A stretch of DNA of 64,000 nucleotides from Diploptera punctata (GCA_030220185.1 JASPKZ010007535.1:282001-346000), one strand, 5' to 3'; positions 19,790-31,763 are shown, numbered from the stretch's first letter. The notes: generated by a model not told the origin, from the letters alone. A program made the numbers and translations.

Positions 19790-20084
19790 ATAAGGACGAA
19801 TCTCATTTCAGCTGACTTAAAATATTTCTATCCCATTTATTAGACCTAATGTATACACAGATTTTCTTCTGAACATTAATACTAATAGCCACTATCTTAA
19901 AAAATTTTAATGTTGTTTATTTTCGAATTTTATTTTGAATAGTTATAGTTATTGCCCCCTATATTGTGTGAAATTTGTATAATTTATGTTCAATGATCCT
20001 AATGTTAACTCATTTCTTGAACAAGGTAAACATGAGGAAATCCTAAAATAACTAAATATAGGCCCTATAGTTCATTATTTCAGC
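19790..20084. other. Unassigned stretch
   Basis: TGTGTGAAATTTGTATAATTTATG with flanks near 19970 is loosely repeated near 20290. No family identified. Confidence 0.3.
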
Positions 20085-20190
20085 AATAGAGACTTCAGTG
20101 GAAAGAACATGTCCAAAGAATGTATCCCTCTATTGACGTAGACAATTCTTGCGTATATAGCAAAAGGACGAAGAAACTTTGGGAGACATA
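20085..20190 (+). repeat. Repeat W, copy 1
   Basis: GACTTCAGTGGAAAGAACAT-GTCCAAAGAATGTATCCC and GCAAAAGGACGAAG recur in reverse orientation at 39330-39430. Origin unknown. Confidence 0.5.
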
Positions 20191-20409
20191 GAATACTCTA
20201 GCATACGACTGTGTAACGGGGCCACTAGGGTCCAAGACGTGAAGCATACTATGATAATTTTGAATAAATATATTTATTGTCTCATATGTTATGTGAAATG
20301 TGTGCAATTTATATTCAGTCATTCAAATATTAACATTTTCCGAGTTACATGGTCTACAATGTGTACTGCACGAGGAGCAATTTTCTACTTGAGCTCTGTG
20401 ATCCAGTCT

Positions 20410-20535
20410 TCACTGCAAGTGATCCATATGACCTCCATTCACTGCAATACGACCTTCCACCCCAAGTCTGAGGAAATAGCGCATTGTTTCGAACAACTCT
20501 GGTTGTTGTTGGATTGCCTGACAAGTATTGAACAC
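20410..20535 (-). pseudogene. Tc1/mariner-type transposase C-terminus
   Basis: Minus frame: VFNTCQAIQQQPELFETMRY, then LRLGVEGRIAVNGGHMDHLQ and stop. The ending R-x-x-x-x-NGGH-x-x-HL is the usual C-terminus of a Tc1/mariner-like transposase group. No catalytic residues or TIR found. The opposite-strand 147-aa frame is a shadow. Confidence 0.55.
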
Positions 20536-20639
20536 GTGTTCTCGTGGTGTTTACACATCATTTATAGGAACTGCAAACACGTGACCTTTAAATGTCCTCA
20601 AAAGCAGACATTTAAAGATTAGGTCAGGAGAACAGCAGA

Positions 20640-21049
20640 TCAAGTTACCAGCCCTCCCTAACCAATACATCAATTATCAAACACTCGTATTAAAGTAAGT
20701 GAATTATTTAATGGCACATAAGGCAGGACTGTTGAAGAAAGACTTAACAAATAATTTATTTCTCCTCCCCGCAGCGTTGATTAGGTGACACCTCACATCC
20801 CTCTACTGTTTATTTATTTCATTGCAACCGGAAAGCCTATCTAATATTCTTTTTCCGGGATATTCAGGAGAAAGAGCTCATTTTCTTTATCTTACTAGCA
20901 TTAAAAGTTATGTTTCAGAAACAAAATAACCATTTTTAATTAAAACACAGCTATTGGAATAGTTGCACTCTACACAGTAATAGAGTTGTTTAGAATAATA
21001 AAGTACCGCGTATATAAGTTTCTAACTATCTAATATATCTATATTCCCC
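20640..21049. other. Unassigned stretch
   Basis: No recognised content. Confidence 0.4.
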
Positions 21050-21240
21050 GTACTTCCCCATATGGGGATTAGGGTGTTCCGTAGTGGGAGTTTTCTTAAC
21101 CAAGCTAAATTTTTGTTACGCTTATTTATCCACAGATCTCAACGAGTGATTTGAGGTCTACATGTCGCCTCAGTGGACAACTAACTATTACTTGGATGAA
21201 TAATGGTCGGTAAATTTTGCACAGATGCCTCTTTACTTGT
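21050..21240 (-). mobile_element. SINE-5 3' fragment
   Basis: Reverse complement matches the SINE-5 end: AGGCATCTGTGCAAAATTTA, the TCAACGAGTGATTTGAGG region and a CCCTAATCCCC end. Head absent. Confidence 0.6.
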
Positions 21241-22034
21241 ACCGAAATCACTTTTTCAGTATGTGAAAACTACGTAAAAATTACGCAACAACTACGTCAT
21301 CGTGTCTTTCCTCTATAGTGATGTTATAGAACAGTGCCAAATTCCTGTCTTCGTTGTTCTCTCTCCTAAGTACCTCCCCCTTCCTTCTTTATGCGCTGCG
21401 GGTGACTGCGCATCTTACCCTTGTTATCGAAAGCCTCAAATAAGCTGTGCAAGTTAGTATCAGGGTCATCATCAACTTCGGGATCGTCGTGGTCATGTCG
21501 ACTGTAGCTCGAGGGAGCTGTTTGGTTTCTTCAGTCCCATAAGCCAGGGTAGGGCAACCACGACTGTGAACCCTAGCCCTCGGCTGTACTGGATTGTGTG
21601 TGTGTGTGTATGAATATTATTGACTTTTTGAATTATTGATGGCCGAGTTTGTTAATTTATATTATTTCATTCATATATTTTCTTTCAATGGTCAAGAAGA
21701 TAAATTTTTGTTATTATATTTGTATTTCAATTATCTGACTCATGAATCTCATTAAAAGTTACCTTTTTAGTTAACGTATGTTTACTAATTGTGTAGCTAG
21801 TCATGTTTCGTATTGATGTATATTCTAAAGCTTTCTCGAGCCAAATTAATCCCCTTTTTCCTTCTAGCTTCCACGATTATAATACTGTTTAGCATTCCGT
21901 ACTATATGTTAAGTAATTTACAAAGGAAATGTGGATTAATCTTTGCCTTCTATGGGCCCGGACAAAGGAATGTCGATATAGTCACTCAAAACTTTCAAAC
22001 TCAATGTAATAAAAAGGAAGGATCGTGCGGCGCA
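21241..22034. other. Unassigned stretch with (TG)n
   Basis: Short (TG)n at 21595-21609. The 112-aa frame at 21813-22151 runs into the SINE-5 below and is unlikely to be a gene. Confidence 0.4.
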
Positions 22035-22212
22035 TATTCATGCTTGAGGTTCTTCAAACTCGGGATCCACAGCTTATTAAAGTCCTTCCCAGGGAACTCG
22101 TCCCTTGGATTTTTCCATTCTAAAAAATTCATTAACTCGGGCCCGGTTTGAACCCTCGTCCCTCGGAACCAGAGGCAAGGAACATAACCACTAGTCCATC
22201 GCGGCCGACTAT
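22035..22212 (-). mobile_element. SINE-5 5' part
   Basis: Minus strand: GGCCGCGATGGACTAGTGGT (A-box), TTCCTTGCCTCTGGTTCC, B-box GGTTCAAACC near 22145, then GGATTTTT and the GGGAAGGAC block. Ends at about 22035. Confidence 0.85.
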
Positions 22213-22579
22213 AAGTTTACTATAAAATTAAAATAGATAAGTCTGTATTAGTATTTAAATGTTAAACTGAAGAGATAGTGAGCTGCAGAAGACTGACAGT
22301 AGAACTATTGCAGTCACACACTTGTTTCGAAATAATTAATTCACTATATGTGTTTCATAACCCTACGATGTAAATGGGCAATCATCGATCAAGTGTTTAC
22401 ACAACTGCATTATTTTCTCATTTGTTTAAATGCTCGTAGAAGAATACATGCCGTTCTTATAGCCTAATCAAAGAGATCATAATTCGAACGATATTAATGT
22501 TGGAACCCAAGTTTATAAGAAAATATATTTTTTGTTCACGCTATCTCTTCGAAACGCCTTTTTGTTTGTGCGTAGAATA
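22213..22579. other. Unassigned stretch
   Basis: Nothing recognised. Confidence 0.4.
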
Positions 22580-22745
22580 TCTTACAGATATTGGGGTAGT
22601 AGGAGAGTCAGCTTACCTTCTTTATAGACAATCGGCGCAGTATAGAACATAAGTTTGGTACTCATTTCCGTTAGAAAGCGAGGTCGATCCAAAGGCCGCA
22701 ACAAATATTTCGTAACTAACTACACTATGACGCGGCTTACCTCTA
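22580..22745 (-). mobile_element. SINE-4, degenerate
   Basis: Plus-strand text TTGGGGTAGTAGGAGAGTCA, AGACAATCGGCGCAG and GGTACTCATTTCCGTTAGAA is the complement of SINE-4. Strongly eroded; the tRNA head is lost. Confidence 0.7.
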
Positions 22746-22879
22746 CAATAACCAACTAGTATATACGTAATGGAAGGAAACGCTATCAAGAAAGTTTCCA
22801 TCACAAAATTTAAGTGGTATTGACTGTTTTGATATAATGAATCTAGGTCAGAATCTATATATAGACGATGATCTCGCCA

Positions 22880-23270
22880 AAAATTAGAGAGAAATTCAAG
22901 CAGCTCTGAGAAAGAGGGCCAGATAGGAGCGCAAAGAAGGAAACAGCGAGGTGAAGATCGGATACCAAAAGATTCTAATCAACGGGAATTGGGTACAATG
23001 GAAGGATCTAAACTCAAAAAAAAAAAGAGGGGAGAGCACCAGAGAACCCATTGAGAGGGAAGAAAACAGAAGAGAGACAACCAACTGGAAACGCACCAAG
23101 AACGAACTAATCATTCCTACCCTGAATGTGAGATCTGCACGAGCAACAATTGGAACTCAAAAATACATTAAACGACGTTAAATTCTAGGTCTCATTGAAG
23201 TCAGGAAATGCGGTGAAGCTATAATTGAGGAACCAGAAGGAAATGTGATTAGCTACATCGGATAACATCC
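22880..23270 (+). pseudogene. LINE ORF fragment entering the endonuclease
   Basis: Frame 22951-23181 reads KIGYQKILINGNWVQWKDLN, a K/E-rich linker, then TKNELIIPTLNVRSARATIG; after a stop, ILGLIEVRKCGEAIIEEPEG. T-x-N-V-R-S and G-L-x-E-V-R are the first strands of a LINE APE endonuclease (the Asn and Glu are metal-site residues of that fold). The acidic/basic region before it is the usual lead-in. It breaks off at about 23270. Confidence 0.7.
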
Positions 23271-23414
23271 GTACTGTGTCTATTACTCGCCTAAGTTAAG
23301 TCTGTACGGCTAGAGGAAAAATATGTTAGCGCTAGTGTCACCAAACTATATATCTATGGAAGAAAGAATCCCTAAACATATGTGAAATATCATTACATGG
23401 TCGTCAAATTAGCC

Positions 23415-23690
23415 ATTTAGTCAACAACTGCTGTAGGTGTCGGATCATTTAAAATCACAGTGTCTATCATATCTCTATTACAAGCCTCACGACACCACAC
23501 AGGGACGGGAATTGACAACATGTAATGAAGGAGGCAAAAGAAAAACAGGTCATACCCCAGTAGCAACACGGTTGCCGGATTATTCAATTGGTCAACGACT
23601 ACAGCAGGTGAGGGATCATTTAAAAGCACAGTATTTGCTAGCACTTCCTTCCAAGTTAAATAACACAGGGGACAGGAAGTGGCAACTTAG
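23415..23690 (+). repeat. Diverged tandem duplication
   Basis: GTCAACAACTGCTGTAGGTG-TCGGATCATTTAAAA..CACAG..GACGGGAATTGACAAC (23422-23522) recurs as GTCAACGACTACAGCAGGTG-AGGGATCATTTAAAA..CACAGG..GACAGGAAGTGGCAAC (23592-23690). Period about 170 bp. The flanking element is unidentified. Confidence 0.6.
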
Positions 23691-23940
23691 AAAAGCAAAA
23701 TAATCAACAGCACATTCGTAGGATATTTTCCGCGAGCAGATTTAACTTGGGCTAGTAAGTGTTTAGTGTAGTGTGCGAATAAAAAACTTATAAGTGCATA
23801 TAGTGAATTGGATTCGTGCATAGTAACGCAGAAGTGCATCCACTTTTGATGCTGTCACTCCTTACGACCAGCTCACCCAAGAAGTGAAGTTTACTGAGCC
23901 AAGTTCTGTTAATCAGGAGGCCCATGCCCTTACGGGATCT

Positions 23941-25122
23941 TACTTACTTATTCACTGGCACTATCGAACTCGTAGGTTCATGGCCGCGCGGACATAAGCT
24001 CTCCATATATCCCTATCCTGAGCTAATGCTTTATAATCATTCCCTGTATAATCTACTTCCCTCAAATCATAGTTAATGCTATTCTCCCGCCTCATTCTTG
24101 GTCTATACCAACTGGGCGTTTTCCCTCTGGTTTTCCTACAAGAAGCTTCCATGCAAGTCTTCCATTCCCCATACGTGCAACATGTCCTGCCCATCGCAGT
24201 CTACGAGACTTAACTGTTCTTATTATATCTGGCTCCCTATAAATACCATGTAGTTCATTGTTATGTAGTCTTCTCCATTCACCTGTTTGTTCATCTCTCT
24301 TTGGTCCAAAAATTTTCCTAAGTATTTTATTCTCAAATACTTGTAATCTCCTTTCATCCCTTAAAGTAAGAGTCCATGTTTCGCATCCATGTAATATAAC
24401 TGGTAGAATAATAGTTTTATATATTTTCAGTTTAACGTTTTTTGAAAGGAGTTGGGACATCAAGAGTCTCTGCAATGCATAATAGCACGCATTTCCACAA
24501 TTGAGCCTATGTTTAATTTCTTTGTGAATCTCATTCCTATTTGTGATTATTGTTCCTAGGTATTTGAATTCAGCCACTTCCTCGAAATTTCCCTCATTTG
24601 TCATTAGCTGTCCATTTCCATTATATAATGTATTTCTACGTGTGACCATATATTTAGTTTAATTTATATTTACTTCCAGTCCTAATTTCTTAGTTTTACT
24701 CAATAGTGTGTGTGGTGTTGTCTCGCTATCGGCCAATAGTACTACATCATCAGCATAAACTAACAGTTTATTAATACCATTCAGTTGTAAGCCTTCCTCA
24801 TTCTCTAAAGATTTAATGGCATGCTCTAGTAGTACAAAATTAAATAGTAGAGGAGATAGTGCATCTCCTTGCTTCAACCCATTCTGGATTTCAAAAGTGC
24901 CCGAAAACTGTTTGCCTACACGCACCGTACTCTTTGTGCCATTTAGACACATTCGTATAAGTCTAACTAACTTTTAGGAATTCCGAACTCCAGCAGGATA
25001 CTATATAACTTCTCCCTCTTAATTGAATCATATGCTTTTTTGAAGTCTACATACAGTTGATGTACAGTACCATTATATTCCCATTTCTTTTCTAAAACCT
25101 GTCTTATACTAAAAATCTGATG
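23941..25122 (-). pseudogene. LINE-A, longest copy, RT to 3' end, TSD
   Basis: Non-LTR reverse transcriptase remnant, minus strand. Reading 5' to 3': LYVDFKKAYDSIKREKLYS (RT domain), FGIPK, frame break near 24977, QGDALSPLLFNFVLLEHAIK, then LLVYADDVVLLADSET with the catalytic YADD (24659-24952), stop, FKYLGTIITNRNEIHKEI, HGCETWTL, RRLRWAGHVARM, LLVGKPEGKRPVG (24092-24649), a second shift, and WRAYVRAAMNLRVR. The 3' end is GTTCGATAGTGCCAGTGAA-TAAGTAAGTA. Flanked by TGCCCTTACGGGATCT (23925-23940) and TGCCCTTACGGATCT (25123-25137). RTE-like by overall layout; clade not proven. Inactive through 5' truncation, two frame breaks and stops. Confidence 0.95.
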
Positions 25123-25274
25123 TGCCCTTACGGATCTAGCAGGTTAAATTAACTTATGTATTCTACAGCTTCTCAATAATGACTTTAAAATGCCAGTGAA
25201 GTTAATTAGATAGTTTCAAATGACCACATAATATACTGCAATCTAACGGAGCGTTATAAGTAAGTTGCGAAGTG

Positions 25275-25570
25275 AAATAAGGAGATGTGCTGCTCCGATA
25301 TTTTTCAATTTAGTTTTGGAACATGTTATTAGAAAACTATAAGTGGCAACAAACGTAACTGAACAGCATAAACTAACTCAAATATTAGGGTATGCAGATT
25401 ATATTGTCAAGGATGCTAGTGGTTTAGAGATACTTACTTAATACTCAAGCAAAAGATACAGGATTTCGGGTTAATAAGGAACAAATAAATGCCATGATAC
25501 TAACACCAATGTATTTATTACTTAACAAATTGCCATTGACGGTAAACAACTGAAATTTGTTAAACACAAA
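25275..25570 (+). pseudogene. Diverged LINE RT fragment
   Basis: Reads QGDVAAPIFFNLVLEHVI-like text, then LTQILGYAD-YIV, matching QGD-x-LSPLLFN-x-VLE and the YADD box of LINE RTs with several stops (YADD reads YADY). Older than LINE-A at 23941-25122. Confidence 0.65.
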
Positions 25571-25640
25571 TGTCATAAAGCTCTGAGACATCTGAGTTTC
25601 TCAGAATATAATTCATTCTTGAGTCATATATATTTTTTTT

Positions 25641-26222
25641 TTTTGCGCGATACTGCTTTTTGTCGTATTTACAGCAATAGCGACCATAATTGAAAGTTCG
25701 ACTTCCTACATATCGGAGTTGACAACCAAACTATACTGTAATATTACATATTACAAACCACGTGTGGGAAGTAAAACCACTGCCCTCTATGTATACACGT
25801 ATCAATTTTATATACAAGAATATATCCAAAAGGTAGTGTTAATATACATTATACGAAACAAATCACTCCATTTTAAATTAATTGAACTTTATTGAAACAA
25901 TCTAATGCAATAAATACATACTTGCCGCCATCTTATAACTGATTGGTATCATGGTCACCTGTAGTTTCAACTAATAAACATTTGACTGTTAACGTTAGTC
26001 AGTTGTTTATAGTGAACGCAAATATTTCTAACAAATATGTTATTATTTTACTATTATTTATTATTATGAAAACACCATCGCGCAAATAATAATGTACAAC
26101 GGACGTTTGTGAAGTGTTTTACAGAATCTCGGAAATTAAAAAACCTTTCTATCGCTCGATTTTTAAACATTTTCCTTGCTTCTGTAAAAACCACTTCCTA
26201 ACCTCGCATCGTAATATACTAT
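25641..26222 (+). repeat. Repeat T, copy 2
   Basis: Same strand as copy 1 at 12986-13563 with an extra AT-rich ~45-bp segment near 26140-26180. A (T)12 run precedes the left end. Confidence 0.8.
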
Positions 26223-26440
26223 TGTGCTTTCATCATTAAAATAAATTTCATTTTATAAATTTTGGATTAATTTGTCTACATCAAATAGCGTCGGGGTTTT
26301 TTCTTGTGCCAACATAATACTGCATGATTCATAATCCTGTATACAATAATGTAATAAGCAAAATAATTCGCTATGCACAAAATACGGTGCAGAAACATGG
26401 GGATTAAAAACAAGAGCAATAAGTAAATTGTCTGTTCCAG
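26223..26440. other. Unassigned stretch
   Basis: Short frames only. Confidence 0.4.
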
Positions 26441-26720
26441 AGAGGTATAGGGTTTTCGGGTTTTCTCGGGGCACTCCCGTTTCCCGAATTCCATCCCTCA
26501 ACACTCTCCATGCATCCTTTCCTCTCCTTCATAGCATTTCATTTTTCATTCATTCATTCATTTCATTTCACCCTTCATCTCATCTCATGTTAGGAAAAGT
26601 AGTTTGGTTGGCAATCCACAGGTGTTGATTTATGGTTGTGGCAATCTAATGGCCCACTGGGGTGCTGTCTCTTGAGTTCGAGCCTGATCAATAAAAAAGG
26701 GAACAAGGGCCAACGGGAGG
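26441..26720 (+). mobile_element. Possible SINE with CATT-rich middle
   Basis: GGTTTTCTCGGGGCACTCCCG, then CATTCATTCATTCATTTCAT and CTCATCTCATGTTAGG, then a tRNA-like GAGTTCGAGCCTGATC. The 'TTCTCGGGGCACTCCC' phrase is common in insect SINE ends, from memory. Only one copy here. Confidence 0.3.
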
Positions 26721-26954
26721 GTTGTAGCGTCCCCTCGCGGCCGCGGGACCATCCAAAAATGACGGTATGTTTGTTATGGGAGTAGAACCTGGAAGACGGC
26801 CTACAACTTACATAATACCGTAAAGTAGAGTTTCATTCCACTCATCTCCATAAAACTGGGATAGCGCATTAGATATTTCAAGTCGCGCTGCTCAGGCAAT
26901 CTGCCATTCCAGTCTGAGTAAAGAACTAAAGAATAAGTAAATTAAATTCGTATA

Positions 26955-27300
26955 AATTGATTTTTGGAGGCGTTCAGCTGGAATTTCTAGAAAAGATGTA
27001 ATAAAAACGGTGTAATTAAACAAAGTATGAATGTTCAAATCTCAACTGTGGATTACATAAAAAAATAAAACAATTGAAATGATCTGGTCATACAGAAATA
27101 ATGTGTAGAATGGGTTTCTCCTGATACAAGAAGGAGAAGAAAACGTCCTAGAATAACGTGTACTGATGGTTTATTAAGTAATATGCGGAAAAAAGAATTG
27201 GATGATGAGGTTTGAATGGCAGAGAGATGTGGAGGGTAATGACAGCAGATTAATTGGCCGCAGGAAGATGTTAAAACTGTGAAACTTGGTAAATAAAAAA
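26955..27300 (+). pseudogene. LINE C-terminal fragment
   Basis: FWRRSAGISRKDVIKT (the usual D-x-x-R-R-S-A-G-x-S post-RT motif), a eroded W-x-GH region near 27090, RRRKRPR near 27130, then RDVEGNDSRLIGRRKML in the frame ending at about 27290. Multiple stops. Confidence 0.65.
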
Positions 27301-27537
27301 ATGAAAATATTATATTTTCAGTAATGAAAATTTAAAAAAAGATATTCGGAAACCAAATATCGCATTTCAAAGATATAATCTAGATATATGTTTGGTTTCA
27401 GAGCTGAACTGCTACAAAAAAAAATAATGATACGTTCCTAAAAAAGTATAACACCACCATTCATTTAATTAAATATGCATTAGTGTTGAATTGTAAGGTA
27501 CTATAGATTCTGAGAAACCGTGCTCTTTATAAGCAGT

Positions 27538-27848
27538 AAAAAAAAAAAAGTAAAGTGATCCCACAACAGGCCCGGAGACCCTTGGGGTAGTAGGAGATTA
27601 AGGCTCCCACTTTTTCTAGACAATCGGCACTTTACGTCAGCCGGGTTGTCAGCCCTGCGTGACGGCCGCCTTTACCCCCAGAACAAGCGTCTGGTACTCA
27701 TTTCCGTTAGAGGCTGAGTAGACCCCAGGGCCATAGTGCCGCCAGAGGGTTTGGGTCAGTTTAAAAATCCTGACCCCAACGGGACTTGAACCCTCGACCC
27801 TCCGGCTTGTAGCTCAGTGCCTTAACCACTACGCTACGGCGTGCCCCC
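27538..27848 (-). mobile_element. SINE-4, full length, 13-bp TSD
   Basis: Minus-strand SINE-4 with canonical A-box TAGCGTAGTGGTTAAGG and B-box GGTTCAAGTCCCG. The 3' tail is CTTTACTTTTTTTTTTTT. Flanked by CTTTATAAGCAGT at 27525-27537 and 27849-27861, exact. One of the least mutated copies. Confidence 0.96.
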
Positions 27849-27861
27849 CTTTATAAGCAGT

Positions 27862-29280
27862 GGACCCTGGTAATTAAATTCCAACCCAACATTTAACCCT
27901 GATGGCTCAGACCAGAAACGAACTGAGTCTGATCAGGCACAGGATTTGAATAACAGATCTTCCAAATACGAGCCTCAAACGACTACGAAGAATCCTTTAT
28001 GGGGAAAAAAATATATATATATACTTTTTAATAAAGATGTATTTCCTACAAAACGCTTGTTTGTGTTTGAGCAGGTGCGCTTGACCTACAAATGCCCTCA
28101 AGATTCAATGAATTAAAATTGCTCGGTGCAAGTGAATATGAGAGAAAAAAATAAAATAAAATTTATATATAAACTATCAGAGTAATTTCCTGTGTCTTGT
28201 AATTGCTTAATATTATCTTCTCTCATAACAAAGTGCAGCCTCGAGCGCTCAGGAAGTGTACTAATACACACTTAATCCATCCATAAACCCAGTTCCAAAT
28301 TCATTATAACAAAAGTAATTATTTCAGGGGTCCCAGCATAGAATAACCAGCATAGTTGTTGTCGCTTGGTGCCAAAACAATAAACATTTCATGATACATA
28401 TATACTACATAGTACTGGCAAGAAAGCTATTTAAAACTTCTACATATTCATATTTTCTTAAATTCAAAATCAAAATATGGTAAAGATTGAAATTTCTAAG
28501 GGATGGTTAAGCCGTGACGTAATTTTAATATTTCATTAGAGATGATAATGAGCCAGCCATTCTTTTACGAAAGTAGGATGGTCTATTTTACCTTATGACA
28601 GTAACAGAACTTACATAATCATTACTTGTTTCTTGAGGAAATTAAAAATAAAGTATATCACGAAATAAATACTATCACGTAACGGATTATTTTTACCCTA
28701 TATTTTTTCACTTAATTAAGCAAAAAAAAAAAAGTGTCATAAATGAATGCATTGAGGAGAAAGTCTGGTTTCTTTACGTAAGTAATTCAAACAGGTATAG
28801 AGATGTTCATGTTGATGCAGTTCTATAGCCTATATTTAAAAAAAATTCTGTATGTAACCGGAAAATGGACCCGATCCTTTAGGATGCCAGCTAGATATAT
28901 TAACCAATATATCTGAGGAATGAGAATTTTATGTTATTTTGATGTTGCTTCGATTTAAAAAAAAATAATTTAGTTTCTGAAATCATTAAAATTATGTGTA
29001 TGAATTTGATTCGAAATTAGGGTCATCCCTATAAGGCCTTAAAAATGTGTATTCTGAGAGATAAATCTTGGAACAAAAACTATTTTTTTTCTCATAATCG
29101 TCGTCTTCAGACGTTTCACTTAATTGTGGGTTGCCTCAAAATATAATCTCTTTGTGAAGTTCTGTGCTGCAACAGTTTCTCTTTTCCGTAGTTTTCCAAT
29201 TACAACACTCTCTTCCAGGTCACATTCTTTTTTTTTAACCATCTATACTCCTATGCCTGCCCAGATTTCCCTTTCCATAA
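27862..29280. other. Unassigned 1.4-kb stretch
   Basis: AT-rich. A weak tRNA-like minus B-box lies near 27945 (CAGGATTTGAATAAC). No coding frame or repeat recognised. Confidence 0.35.
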
Positions 29281-29291
29281 TTTTCCTCGAT

Positions 29292-29295
29292 TATA

Positions 29296-29331
<36 letters not shown>

Positions 29332-29366
29332 TGTATGTATGTATATATATATATATATATATATAC
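29292..29366. repeat. (TA)n(TATG)n(TA)n compound microsatellite
   Basis: TA run, about ten TATG units, then TA again. Produces an artefactual open frame. Confidence 0.95.
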
Positions 29367-29759
29367 ATACATATATTATTCATTACAAACCACCAGGACG
29401 AAGATCTAGTAAAAAAGGGACAGACCAATTCTAACATGAGCAGCAGGTCTAATCCTTGATGCTGATGCAGATATATATATATATACTGGATATATTTTAT
29501 TTCGGTGTTATTTTAATACGCTACAACGTATTTCGTCTTTAGTTTTTAGAATCTCTGGGTTACAACGTTTCACTACTTTGTGTAGTCAAATTTTTGTGTT
29601 TTCATGTGAACACTTTCTCTATTGTTTGTAATTCTAAGAGTCTTTGAAATTTATTGATTATTGCCTATTGTTTTTAAAGAAATATTAAAATATTTAATGA
29701 AACAGAACATAGCAATGAAATGAAACCCAACATTTGCCTTAACAACAAAAATAAATCAT
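29367..29759. other. Unassigned stretch
   Basis: GACCAATTCTAACATGAG..GGTCTAATCCTTGATG (29424-29465) recurs at 30478-30530, so a short repeat of unknown type is present. Confidence 0.4.
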
Positions 29760-29870
29760 AGATAAAAAACCGCAGTTAGTCCGCCTCGGGATTTAAATAC
29801 TTGACCTCCCGAATGCGAATCGCTAATCCTACCGGATGAGACAACCCGTTCGGTTCAGTAATTCGTATAA
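29760..29870 (-). mobile_element. tRNA-like SINE head fragment
   Basis: Minus strand: GTCTCATCCGGTAGGATTAG (A-box-like), then GGAGGTCAAGTATTTAAATCCCGAGG (B-box-like). A tRNA-type cloverleaf half, eroded. Confidence 0.4.
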
Positions 29871-29984
29871 TACCCTTACTTTTCTATTCGTTTTAAATGT
29901 CTTGAACATTTTATTCTACTTTTTTATAATAGGCTATTATTAATTATTTTCGGTAATATTATAAATTCCCTCTCCTTCTAGCTT

Positions 29985-30288
29985 ATATATATATATATAT
30001 ATATTTGATTTGATATGAAAAGAAAAAAATGAATGCTTGAGTCGGGATTTGAACCCGAGTCTCTAAACTCTGTACGTTTAGCGTTCTAACCATCTGAGCC
30101 ACTCAAGTATTCCAACACAAACATACATTTTTTTTATATATGTAGTATTCTCAATTCACACAAGAGGAAGCGGGAAGTCGTTCCAATTGACATCTAGTGG
30201 CCACCATAACAGGTAAGCAAATTTTTAAAGAGAATGTTTACTTTATAGCAGTAACGCTTGTATATTTTGATGTTATATATATATATAC
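29985..30288 (-). mobile_element. Element J copy 2, right end missing
   Basis: Minus-sense A-box TGGCTCAGATGGTTAGAACG and B-box GGGTTCAAATCCCGACTC (30040-30095) are better preserved than in copy 1. Shared body: TCTCAATTCACACAAGAGGA, CATCTAGTGGCCACCATAAC, GCAGTAACGCTTGTATATTT. (TA)n lies at both borders (29983-30003, 30274-30288). The inverted right arm of copy 1 is absent. Confidence 0.8.
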
Positions 30289-30420
30289 ATACACATCACT
30301 ACCACCACCATCATCACATTTTAAAATATTTATTTGCCTATCAGTTCATTCCCTATCCTCAAATCTAGAATGTAAGGCTGAAAAATGCGACGTAGACTAA
30401 GTAATAATCCTATTGACCAC

Positions 30421-30421
30421 A

Positions 30422-30467
<46 letters not shown>
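30421..30467. repeat. (ATT)n microsatellite
   Basis: About 15 ATT units. Confidence 0.95.
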
Positions 30468-30469
<2 letters not shown>

Positions 30470-30589
30470 GATAAAACCAATTCTAACATGAGATCAGAAC
30501 AGACCAGTTGGTCTAATCCCTGATGATGATGAATGATAACATTGAAGGTATAGGCAAAGAGAACATAAAGCTTATAATTGAACTGAGTA

Positions 30590-31600
30590 GCAAAATAATA
30601 TAATCGTTAAATTCCATATGGTGGGATAAGCATATTCGGAAAGACACAACAAAATATATTGGTAAAACATTGGTGGAATCTGTTGCAGTGTACGGAAGTG
30701 AGGTATGGACAATCAGTAAGTACTACAAGAATAGAGTAATCGCTCTAGAAATTGATTATTTACGCACAAGTGCCAGAAAGTAAAAATTAGAACATGTCAC
30801 AAATAAGGAAATTAGAAACATAATGGTTGATTTAGAGATGGCATATGATAGTGTACCTCGACAATTGTTATGGATGGCAATGAGAAATATGAATATCTGT
30901 GATAAATTGATTAATATTGTTAGGAGGATCTATAGTAATACAAAAGCCAAAGTAAAAAAATACAGAATAATTTAACAGAGGAATTCACAGTTGAATAAAG
31001 GCCTTCAGCAGGGATGCAGTTTGTCACCAATTCTTTTTAACATTTATTTAGACCAGGCTCTTAACTTGTGGTATAAAAAATGTTCTGAAATGGGTATTCC
31101 TATAGGAGGAAAAGTACTGCATTCATTGTTGTTTGCAGACGATCAAATAATTTTTGCAGGGAATGAAGATAATATGAAATATATGATAAATAAACTAATG
31201 GAAGAATATAAAAAATGGGGACTGAATATAAATTTACAGAAAACAGAATATATGTGTTTGGGAAAGGATGTGGATGAGCTCATACTTGAAACAGGGAAAA
31301 TAAAAAAATGTGAATTTTTTAAATATCTTTGGTCAAGAATTACAAGTACCTGTGAGAGAGATATACAGACTAAAATTGCAATGGCAAAAAAATGCAACTA
31401 AGACATTACATGGAATAATTTGAAACAAAAATATTACAAAGGAAACTAACATGAAAATTTATAAGAGTATAATACAAAATATTTTGTCAAATGGAAGTGA
31501 AAATTGGTGTTTGACGGAAGTACAAATAAATATAATTAGAACAGTTGAAATTGATTATCTTAGAAGAAGCCTTCAAGAGGGCTAAGCATTGAAGATGCCC
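30590..31600 (+). pseudogene. LINE-B: C-terminal piece then RT piece
   Basis: First segment (30640-30825) is C-terminal: LVESVAVYGSEVWTISKYYK, ALEIDYLRTSARK, then NKEIRN. At about 30822 it abuts an upstream part of the same kind of ORF: MVDLEMAYDSVPRQLLWMAM (RT A-box), then KGLQQGCSLSPILFNIYLDQ and LLFADDQIIFAGNEDN (catalytic FADD, 30991-31401), a frameshift, then IYKSIIQNILSNGSENW and VEIDYLRRSLQEG. The order C-terminus followed by RT means two truncated copies joined head to tail or a rearrangement. Dead by stops. Confidence 0.85.
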
Positions 31601-31674
31601 AAGATAGTAGGCTTTGGAGGTTTGGCACGGGAAGACGGCAGCAGCTGTAAAAACAAGGAGAGAGATAGATAGAT

Positions 31675-31763
31675 TATTATTATTATTATTATTATCATCA
31701 TCATCATCATCATTATCATCATCGTTATTATTATTGTTATTATTATTGTTATTATTATTATTG

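Noticed and set aside
20179..20622. 147-aa plus-strand frame
   Set aside because: Lies antisense to a transposase C-terminus; no motif of its own.
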